From contig CM043971.1 of the NCBI GenBank assembly GCA_014529385.2, forward strand, positions 28,601,709-28,665,708: 64,000 bases of DNA. The letters are read 5' to 3'. The DNA comes from Adiantum capillus-veneris (lineage: Eukaryota > Streptophyta > Polypodiopsida > Polypodiales > Pteridaceae). The position numbers and the translations under genes were made by a program. A model generated the notes under the pieces. It was not told the origin of the DNA. It did no database searches and saw only the letters and a list, made by a program, of their open reading frames with translations. This document shows positions 54,874 through 64,000 of the stretch, one piece after another (positions within the stretch are counted from its first letter, which is position 1; every line of letters begins with the position of its first letter).

Positions 54874-55694
54874 TGTCATGGAATATTAATTTCTAACCTT
54901 CTAAAATTATTTTCTAGCTTAAATGGGCCAAGCAAAATTAAAAGAATAAGAAAAATTGATTAAGTGTTAATGGACCAACAAGTCAAGCTTGGGACCAAAA
55001 GGGGAAAAGAGTAAGGGTAATTGCTAACTAGTTATCTCAGTCATAGGTAAATGTCAAGGAAGGATAAATGTATCCCTGACTGCCTTGATCAAAGGTATAG
55101 GACAAAGAAGATAATTGAGAATAGTTATAAGTCTAAAAATAGAAAGTGATTGTGCTAAGCTCAAGTCATTATAATAACTATTTACTTTGCAAGTATGAAG
55201 TCTAAGAAGCTATAGGGTACCATTCTAACTTGCAGCAAATTGTCTAAATTTAGTAGGTTTTGGAAGGAGCTTGGTGGCACCTCCAAAGCACTATGCCAAG
55301 GTTTCACACAAGAGGTCAAAGTTTAAAATACCAAAGTGTCAGTTTTATTTTTACCAAATTTTATCCTAATTTAGCAGGTCCTAAGTTAACAAATAGGTTG
55401 TAGTCATGGGTCATCTTCATAAGCCTCCAAGGTTTGTGCAAGGGTATTTCACCCGAGCTAATTAATAAAAGGATAGGTTTATGGTTTTTATCAAATGAAA
55501 GGGAAAAGCTAAAGAATAAAGTTGGATCATCCATTCCTCATTTAGTAATTTGTCTCTAGTCTTTGTTTCCTAAGATTGGCTAGGCCACATGTCCAAAGTA
55601 GCACACACTTTCTTTGTGTGAACTTAACAACTGTGTGTGAGTGTGTGTGGTGTCTCTACTTGCCAAGAAGAGTCCAAAGAGGGGATTGGAAGAA

Positions 55695-55732
55695 GGGGGG
55701 GGGGGGGAGAGAGAGAGAGAGAGAGAGAGAGA
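55695..55732 (+). repeat. G13 then (AG)12 compound microsatellite
   Basis: Thirteen G bases run straight into about twelve AG units inside the LTR of E, the same compound structure as at 24746-24794. Confidence 0.95.
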
Positions 55733-55932
55733 TTTTCATGCAAGGTAAGCTAGGACAAGTATAGGATATGCTTACGTTGATTTATGAGGTGCTCCCACCT
55801 CATTGGTCAAGTTGTATGCATTCCAATCGAAGACTAGTTGCACACTTGCACAAGCATATAAGGAGGGGCTCGTTGGAGTTTTGGCTCTCTTGATCCTCTC
55901 ACACACTCTCTCAAGTTCCCAAATTGGCAAAG

Positions 55933-56042
<110 letters not shown>

Positions 56043-56596
56043 GGAGATATAGAGATAGACACTATTCTCAAGCTCTTGGCTATGGATGAAAATCCAAGAC
56101 AATGAAAGATTCTTCTTCTCCATCTCTATTGCTCTATTACTAAGCTATTCTAAGAGCTTTCCCACATGAGCAAGCGTACATGGATGATCAATTCTCTTGC
56201 TTGCAAAATACTTATTTTCACCCTCATCTTCCTCTTTATGTATAGTTCATTTATCCCTGATAGGATGTTTAGGATTTGGGAAGGAGGGACATACCATGGA
56301 ATCTTGAAGAACACCATCTTCTTGATTCAAGAAAGGATCTGCAAGAGCACAAACATACAAGTCCTTTTGGATGGGGAACCGGCTCCAAGAAAATCCGGTC
56401 CTCATTGAGTTGTCAATCTTAGTTGTGTATTCTCTTTGAATTATGTGCATGATTTTAGTGTTTTTAATGCATAATTGTGTAGAGAAATCAGTCGACACAA
56501 CCTATAATCTCCTTTTTATCTTTCTCTTAAGGAAAACTCTCTCCTTTCATAGTTGAACTTAATTGAATTCAAAAGTAAGCATTAGATTTTCTCACA

Positions 56597-56609
56597 TTGA
56601 TATCGGAGC
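56597..56609 (+). other. Primer binding site of E
   Basis: TTGATATCGGAGC follows the LTR end ACA; it differs from the initiator-Met site TTGGTATCAGAGC at two positions. Confidence 0.8.
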
Positions 56610-56806
56610 TAAGGTTTCTCTTTTCTTTCCAAAGAAGAGATATCCTTGAGCTATCTATGAAAGGTTGGAGTTGTTTATTTCAATAGGATAAGTGGGACTG
56701 TGATATATTAACTTGGTTGGTATGCATGTTTAGAGGGTATGGGGGACACCATCGAGATCTATGATCTCAATAATGGAGTCTTTTGGGAATTGCCTATGGT
56801 TTAACC

Positions 56807-58230
56807 ATGGCCCAACATAATCAAGAGAATGTAATTAATATTGAAAACTTAGATTTGGCTCATGGTATAATATTTGATGATGGTTGCAAGTGGAGATTCA
56901 AAGCCAAATTCAAGCTCTTCAAGCCCAAGTTCCCCCAAGTGCCCCAATTTATGTGAGGCATCCTAGTGAGACATGCAAAAGAGGAATATCTTTGGGTAAT
57001 AAAAAGGAGATACTAGAAGTACCTCCTCTACAAATTATTTGAGAAGAAGAAATTCACCCTGAAATTTCAAGGGAGAGGTATGAAAGTGACACCCCTCCAA
57101 CCTCTGAATGTGATGATCTCCCAAGAAGACGACCGGCACGATAGACACCTAGTCCTCCCAAAAAGAAGAGGAAGTCATCAAGTAAACCCCCCCATGCCAA
57201 TTCAAAGAAGGGAGAAAGTAATCCTAGCAAGAGGAAGCAAAGAATGCAGTCACCATCTTTGCCTTCTTCCTCATGTTCCTCTTCATCATCATCACCATCG
57301 TCTGACATGGAGGACAATGAATTTACACCCCAAAGAGAGGTAAGTGGAAGAGCTATGTAGCATGGAAAAGGTCATGTAAGTTGAAGAAATTAAAAGAGGG
57401 AAGAAAGACTATTAGTTTCCTTACCTATGATGGAACCTGAGAGTATTGGCCTTTATCCAACAGTTTGACACGGCTTTTGGAGATGAAGATTTCTCGGAAT
57501 CTTCAAAGCTCCAAAATGTTTCTATGCATTTCTAAAAGTCTACCCATCAATGGTGAGCAAGCCTACGTAGTCAAGGTGATGCTCCAAAGACCTGGAAAGC
57601 TATGAGGATTGCTATTACAAAGAAATTCCCTGCAAGTGATGCCAAAGACAAAACATTATGGAATGGAAAATCTTGAAGATGGCCCCATGCGAGTCTGTCA
57701 AAAAGTATGTGGATAAGTTTTGAGAATTACATCTCAAAAACACTATCTACAAAAAGATAGACTTTGTGGAACCAAAGCAACAGTTCTGTGTTGGCCTAGA
57801 TGAGGAGATGAGTAAGTATGTCAACTCACAGAGACCTAAAACTATTTTGGAGGTCATATATCATACTATGGTTGCTACAAGGATTCATTTCCAACAAGGG
57901 ACTAAGAAGGACTTCAAGCCAACGGAAGCCAAGGAATCAAATGAGCCAAAGGGGAAGAACAATAAGACACAAATTTCTCCCAAGGCTAACAACAACAACA
58001 ACAAGGGCTACAAAGGTAAAAATAAACTTTCTCTTAAACAAGTTGAATGTTATCATAAAGATAACAAGTGTTTCAAGTGTGGAGAGTAAGGTCATATCTT
58101 TCATGCATGTCCCAAGAGAAGTGAATGTAATGACTCTCCTAGAGCAACCATGGTGGAAACTCAAAAAGAGGAAGGACATTGGAAAGGATCTCCACTCTCT
58201 TATGCTTGGGGAAAAGTAAAACAGCATGAT
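56807..58230 (+). pseudogene. Element E gag
   Basis: The start is the ATG at 56807 (MAQHNQENVINIENLDL), aligned with gag of C. The region holds a Lys/Ser-rich segment (57130-57310), a degraded capsid (57400-57720) and the capsid end KKYVDKF, where the Trp codon of FWDLHLK is TGA as in C. The nucleocapsid part (57766-58219) has EEMSKYVNSQRPKTILEV and a knuckle, CFKCGE-stop-GHIFHAC, broken by TAA. At least eight lesions are visible. Confidence 0.8.
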
Positions 58231-58780
58231 GCTTTATTTTTCTTGACCCTAGATCTACCCACAACTTCATTTTTGTTGAGCTAGCTACCAAGCTAGGAAT
58301 TTATGACTTTGAGATGGAAGATGTGGTACAAGCCAATGGAGCTTTCAAAGGGCAAGAGGTCTCAATCACTCCGTTGATTGGGAATCTAAGGCTACATGTA
58401 CAAAGCTATGTTGACAAAGAATATTTCTTCATCTCTCCACTCAAGCATGAAGATGTTATCCTAGGGGCACCTTGGTTTGATCTCATGGCTACCACTATAA
58501 ATTTTCTTGAGAGAAAAGTCCTCGTAATCTCTCGAGGCAAGGATGTTTCACTTGATGTAAATAGTGCGTGCAATGTTATGCCACTTGTACAAACTCAATC
58601 TTTAGACAAAGTAATGAAAATCTCTATTTCTTGTTACATGGTTTTTGTCAATGAGTCTAATAAAGATGTATGTGTTCCTTATGAAGCTAAAAATGAACTA
58701 AAGAAGAGTTAAAATTCTAAAGTTTCCTAAATCAATTTCAAGATTTTTTTATGGAGAATGATTTGTCTAAGAAGAATTCC
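58231..58780 (+). pseudogene. Element E protease
   Basis: A frameshifted active-site region (near 58245; DPRSTHNF in place of DPGSTHNF) is followed by an open frame (58314-58712) with FKGQEVSITPLIGNLRLHVQ, DKEYFFISPL and EDVILGAPWF and the start of the linker. The Gly of the D-x-G triplet appears to be Arg, so activity is unlikely. Confidence 0.78.
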
Positions 58781-60330
58781 AAATTTGTATGCACAACAAC
58801 AGAGAATGAAACTTTTGAAAATTGAAAGGCAAAGCTTACCTCTCAACCCATTCCAATATTACCAGACATTTCAAAGCCTTTTGAAGTCCAATGTGATGCT
58901 TGTGGACAATGCCTTGGAGCTATTTTTCTTCAAGAAGGGCATGCCATAGCATATGAAATTATGAGATTGGATGACCATAAAAAGAATCTAGACATATATG
59001 AAAAAGAGTTGCTAGCCGTCTTACATGCCCTAGATGTATGGAAGCATTATCTCCTAAGAGCTCTATTTATTTTGTTCGCAGATCATCAAACTCTTATATA
59101 CCTTTTGTTGCAAACTAAATTAAGTGATAAAAAATGATGTGGGAAAATTTATTTCACATTTTAATTCTTATATTTCTCACATAGCTGGTAAGCACAACCA
59201 AATGGCCAATGTACTTTTATGAAGGCCAAAAGTTAATGTTGGATTAATACCTACTCACAATGATATATCCTCTATGATAGGTGAGTACACTATGAATCCA
59301 CACTTTAAAGATGTAATGGCAACTATTGCACTAGAGAAGAAAGAGGAACCATGCAATGTGCAAAATGGCTATCTTCTCTATGACAATAGACTATGTGTTA
59401 GACATAGTTTAAGTTATGTACGAATCTCATGTTTTACCTTATGCAGGACATAGAGGGATTCAAGATACTCTCAAGGGAGTACAAATTTACTTTTATTGGT
59501 AAACAATGAAGACAAACATTAAAAACTATGTTTCCAGATGCATTGTATGTCAAAAGAAAAAGTATGATAGAGGGAAGCATCTTGGTTTGCTTCCTCCATT
59601 TCCTATAAATGATTCCCCGTGGGAAAGTATATCCATGGATCCATCTTTGGTTTTCCAGAATCCATACATGGGAATATGAGAATATGGACAAACCGGTTTA
59701 GCAAGCAAGTGCATTTCATACCAATCAACAAGACTATTAAAGCACACAATATGGCAACCCTCTTTATCTCATAGGTCTTTACGTACCTAAACTTACCAAC
59801 ACCTATAGTATCCAATAGAGATCCAAGAATGACCATCAATTTTTAGAAGGGTCTCTTTGAGAATTTGGATACAAAGTTGAGTTTCTCATCGGCCTATCAC
59901 CCACAAATGGATGGCCAAATTGAGATAGCAAATTCAACCATCATTGATCTACCTAAAGCCTATGTTATGAAAGTACATCAAAGAGATCAATGTAAAAATT
60001 ACTCACCCTTAGAGTATAGCAGAGATCTTAAATAATATTTTCAAAAGATTAAAGAAGCTATAGCCATCATGCAACGTAAGCAAAAGGATGTTGATGATAA
60101 GCATATACAAGCCTTCACCTTCAAATAAAATGATTGAGTATAGCTCAAGTTTGTAAAAGCACGCCTAAGCCACACAAGGATGCCCAATGGGTCACCAAAA
60201 ATATTATGCTAAGTTAGCAAAAAGATATTATGGCCGATTTCAAATTCTTAAGCCTATCAATGAAACAACTTATAAGTTAAGTTTATCAAGTACATGGCTC
60301 ATTCATAATGCCTTTTTGTGAGCCTCTTGA
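58781..60330 (+). pseudogene. Element E RNase H and integrase (RT core missing)
   Basis: The sequence enters at the RT thumb end (LSKKNSKF, where A has LTKENVRY) and goes directly to RNase H: PFEVQCDACGQCLGAIFLQE, then DIYEKELLAVLHALDVWKHY. Integrase follows with a zinc region (59400-59580: CIVCQKKKYDRGKHLGLLP), core (59600-59980: FSKQVHFIPINKT-like, SAYHPQMDGQIEIANS) and C-terminus (60200-60340: KRYYGRFQILKPINETTYKL). The palm carrying the catalytic aspartates is gone, about 280 codons compared with A or B. Frameshifts are frequent. Confidence 0.82.
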
Positions 60331-60455
60331 AACCTTATAAGGGGGAGCAACCCAAAGAACCATTAATTGAAGAACCACCTGAGTTTTAGGATCAAGAAGA
60401 GATTTTGCAGCTAGAGAGTGTTCTACAACATAAAGACAAGGTTTTACGAACTGGT
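60331..60455 (+). pseudogene. Truncated chromodomain start of E
   Basis: LENHLSF-like and VLQHKDKVLR correspond to the region before and at the first strand of the chromodomain in C (EVLQPKSILWNEDKVLSHGK). After VLR the sequence changes abruptly into LTR (CTCCTCCCACATACTCTC), so the histone-binding part is lost. Confidence 0.65.
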
Positions 60456-60497
60456 AGCTCCTCCCACATACTCTCTCAAGCTCCCACGTTGGTAAAT

Positions 60498-60574
<77 letters not shown>

Positions 60575-61160
60575 GGAAGCTCTAGATATGGACTCTATGC
60601 TCAAATTATTGGCTATGGATGCAAATCCAAGCCAATGAAATCTTATTCCAATCCATCTCTACTATTCTATTAGTAATCTATGCTAAAATCTTGCCCATGA
60701 GCAAGCACACACGTATTATCAATTCTCTTGCTTAAAAAATACTTCTTTTCACCCTCATCTTCCTCTTTCCTTGCAATTCCTTTCTCCCTAGTGGGCTGTT
60801 CAGGATTTGGAAAGGAGGTTTATACCATGGAATCTTGAAGAACACTATCTTCTTGATTCAAGAAAGGCTTTGCAAGAGCACAAACATGTATTGTAACAAA
60901 GATCTTTTTTAAAAGGATTATAATACAAGTCCTTTTTGAGGGGGGGCTTGATCCAAGAAAATCTAGTCCTCATCGTGTTGTCAATCTTAATTGTGTATTC
61001 TCTTTAAACTATGTGATGATTCTAGTGTTTTTAATGTTAAATTGTGTAAAGAAATGAGCCTGACACAACCTATAATCTCCTTGCTATCTTTATCGTAAGG
61101 AAAACTCTCTCCTTTCACAGTTAAATTCCACTAAATCTAAAAGTAAGCATTAGATTCATT
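60456..61160 (+). repeat. Partial 3' LTR of E
   Basis: About 700 bases match 55893-56590 of the 5' LTR, from ACTCTCTCAAG to AAGTAAGCATTAGATT. The first kilobase and the last few bases (TTCTCACA) are missing or changed. A (CT)35 run is at 60502-60572. Confidence 0.85.
60502..60572 (+). repeat. (CT)35 microsatellite in the E 3' LTR
   Basis: About 70 bases of CT at the same place as the CT/AC tract of the 5' LTR. Confidence 0.96.
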
Positions 61161-64000
61161 GAAAAATTAAGCATTGGTGTAGTTGAAGTGTGTCGACCAT
61201 GGAAGAGGGCACAAGCATGTATGTATGGTCGAGCAGGTACATGCATGGGTGATGAAACACGTATGAAGTGCAAGTTTGGCAAGGGAGATCCTGAAGTGTA
61301 TGGCTAAAGTTCTTGAAGAGTGGAGCATGTTGGTGTTTACGGATTGACAATCGAAGTCCTGGTTGCCAACATACAGCATTTGAAGTCTCAATAGCGGAAG
61401 ATTCTGAGCCATTTTGGTCACATTTAAGAGATACCCCTCCCCAAGGGTCTATGCACAATTTACAACTTCATACAAATTCTCATATACAATCATTCACTAT
61501 ACAATTTTCAATATACATCAGAGTTGCAAAAGAATTTGCATAGGGCAGAAGCTCTTAGTCCCTGACCTAGCATGGAGTTTAGGCAATGAGCCGGATTGCA
61601 TCGAGAGGCACCTAGCGACTAGTGTTACCCCTGAATGGGTGTTATGGATGAAAACATACTCAAGAACAAATAACATTGTGGAGGGTGAATATATGTGTAC
61701 ACCGCATTGCGAGAAGGGAGAGAGAGAATGTAGTGGAGGATGAAATAGAGTGTTACAGAGACACGAGAGAATGACAACAGAGAATCTTTAAATGCCCCAT
61801 CTAAATGAAACATGCAACCATGTATTAATGCACTGACAAAATCTGGGAGTACCATAACATCAAAAAACAATATAACAAAAGAACTAGCAGAGCACCGTAC
61901 CATGTGTAGGGATCGACCGGTCCACCTATCCACTTTCGCTCTACTATGGACAAAGAGAATTTCACTTCCTGGGGAGCGATCTAGAACACCTCCAACCTAC
62001 TTGAGCCAGACATAGGCTAAGGCCACTTCTCCTCCCTCCATGAACCCGAGCTCTGAAAGAATCCTAAATACATGCAGGTGGTACGGTATCAACACTAAAT
62101 GCCACGCTTTGTTGATTCCCAACATCAGGTGTTTAGGAAAAGCCAAGGAAAGATCACCCCCGATCTAGTAAAGCCCCAAGTCAATGACCCTTTTATCTAA
62201 GGCTAAGCGATATAGGTGATCCTAGTTTTGTAGCGACGCTGCCATAAGAAACATAACACGTGAGTCCAGTCACAATAGTATTTTCCATATGCACAAACAA
62301 TCTTTTCCAAGTAGCTAGACTATACAGGGTCTCTACCCTTCCACGTCTACCATAAACCACACAAATCACTTCATGATCCGATTCCAAAACATAACCCATA
62401 ACCCAATCACATCACATGGGTGAGCACTCTACCCAACTTGGGGTGATGCACAACCAATCCTACATAACCACCTTAGAACATAACATGGCTGCAAAAATTT
62501 TGGCAGCATTTCGACAACATAACAATATCCAGAAAAAAAAACCAAGATCCACACCAGCTTCCACCATAAAAATCACAACCATAATCCATGGAGGAATCTC
62601 AGCCCTTAACCACAGATCATATTCACACTGAACCAACTCCCACACTTGGAGTTTGACATATCCACTGCAGTCAATCGAGGTCCACACACATGGCCCTTAA
62701 GACATGAGATTTTTATGCATAAAATAAGTCCAACTAGCAACTAAACATGATATAAAAATCCAATTTTGCAACATCTACTCATGCAAATTTGATGCATCAT
62801 ATACATGCACTCCACCCCTCTAGCACATAAAGCTAGTTTTGACCTAGAAAGGTGGAAAGCAATCGTATCCATGCACATGAGGCATCCACATTGTGAAGTT
62901 CCATACATCATGTTATATCATTCCATCACCCTAAACATGATGCAAAATAGCTCCGACCCTTAGGTCGGCCATAAGTCATAACTTCACACATATTGAAAAA
63001 ACAACGTTTTTCCTTTTTCGGGAGCATACATAACATGCGAATGAAAGTGTTTCACTTCAAATCAATGCATCAAGCTCATATCCATAATATATACTAACAC
63101 TCCATCACATCACTTTACCCATATGATACTCATGCAGCAAACGGTAACACACAAAAAAGGCACTTTATTCATATATGCCAGTGCGGTTCAGGTTGACTCA
63201 CCATATACCCTCACATAAGTTTATGGACATTTAATACTTGAAATCAACTCACCAAAATAAACCATAAATTATATATAAATAGCTTGGTTAACTCATGACG
63301 TCATATAGTACTCCCCCTGGGTAGCACCCCTACACGCCTAAGGAAATCCGGTTATGGAATGGTTAAGACCTCGCATACCCAAGGTGATAACGGAGATCTA
63401 AATACATTTATTATCAAGTTCAATCAAGATTTTTAATTGGATAAGTGGGTTTTCTAATCCGGTGGCTCTATATAATAGTTCTCCAAGGAGCCTGGGTCCA
63501 AAATTTTGACTAAGTGCAATGGATAGCAAGTTGTTTTTTTACCATGTTGGTGCAGCCAAGGTTGGTCAGAGCTAGAAAGAGGTCTATACCAGGAAGAGGT
63601 TGCAAACAAGTGCAATGCAGAAGGCTAGAGCGGGTACCAAGGTCTTGGACAGTCAAGAGGTAGCGGAAAAGTATGCTCAATGTGGCTTTTTAGGCCAAGG
63701 AGGCTCAAAGAGGACTTAGTTGGGGTAGCATATGAAGGTGTCCAAAGTGCTCAGTCAGTGTCCTGAAATGTAGTGTTCAACGTGCTCTAGAATCCGGTCC
63801 AGACGGCTCATCAAACGGAGCCACGGTGCTCAAAATACTGAAGTTTAAAGGTAGAGTGTGTAGCAGATCCCCGACGGACAGGGCAGCGAGGGGACAGGTG
63901 TCCTAGGCAGGTGTCGATAAATACATGTGTAGTGCTCAAATTGTGGAGCATGCATGTCTTCTCGAATTGCGAATCGAAGCTTGACTCATGGCAAGTTATG
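61161..64000. other. No gene recognised
   Basis: The last 2.8 kb contain only short ORFs (up to about 109 residues) without family motifs on either strand. Base composition is slightly higher in GC than the rest. A TATA-like run (TTATATATAAATAG, near 63268) and a composition shift after 63300 suggest another LTR or leader, but I see no primer site, polypurine tract or partner copy. Confidence 0.5.

Noticed and set aside
61156-61743. Short ORFs on both strands that might be a host gene
   Set aside because: Overlapping in several frames, no motif, no splice-site support.

Overview
This window looks like gene-poor DNA from a plant nuclear genome. It is a patchwork of decayed LTR retrotransposons, long CT/GA microsatellites and at least one DNA transposon. 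I recognise no host protein-coding gene, tRNA, rRNA or CRISPR array. The evidence for a land plant is plant-type Ty3/gypsy chromoviruses with initiator-Met primer sites, Tat/Athila-like Ty3/gypsy elements with a gag-side zinc knuckle and an extra ORF after integrase, and plant Ty1/copia gag and RT pieces. Large nested elements and GA/CT-rich LTRs fit a large genome such as a gymnosperm or fern, but the sequence alone does not settle the species. Element letters below are mine.

Layout. 1-3.27 kb: chromovirus A (minus, truncated). 3.27-8.5 kb: element F (plus; putative LTR, Asp-tRNA-type primer site, very long leader, gag). 8.5-14.4 kb: Tat/Athila-like element G (minus; 3' LTR, accessory ORF, integrase, duplicated integrase zinc module, protease, gag; RT and RNase H absent). 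14.4-14.9 kb: chimeric scraps of a chromovirus LTR and a copia RT. 14.9-17.9 kb: accessory ORF J (plus) running into a polypurine tract and LTR start. 20.2-23.3 kb: accessory ORF K (minus). 23.3-26.1 kb: low-complexity DNA with long G runs. 26.1-29.2 kb: gag/protease remains I. 29.2-33.6 kb: element H (minus; candidate LTR and pol). 33.7-36.0 kb: no gene seen. 36.0-36.3 kb: accessory ORF fragment L. 36.4-46.9 kb: copia element D (minus), interrupted by chromovirus B (36649-45017, target duplication TGCAC). B carries a 1.3 kb DNA transposon M in one LTR. 46.9-54.5 kb: chromovirus C (plus) with an internally inverted pol block. 54.9-61.2 kb: chromovirus E (plus) lacking RT. 61.2-64 kb: nothing recognised.

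How the parts relate. A, B, C and E belong to one chromovirus family (gag, protease, RT, RNase H, integrase, chromodomain), and each has lost or rearranged a different module. G, J, K and L share an uncharacterised accessory protein that sits between integrase and the 3' LTR, where an env-like ORF would lie. It has a compact form in G and an extended, coiled-coil-rich form in J and K. Together with a second retropepsin-like DSGA motif after integrase and two tandem integrase zinc-binding modules in G, this is the least ordinary biology I see here. All copies are degenerate, so the system must be judged from several copies genome-wide.
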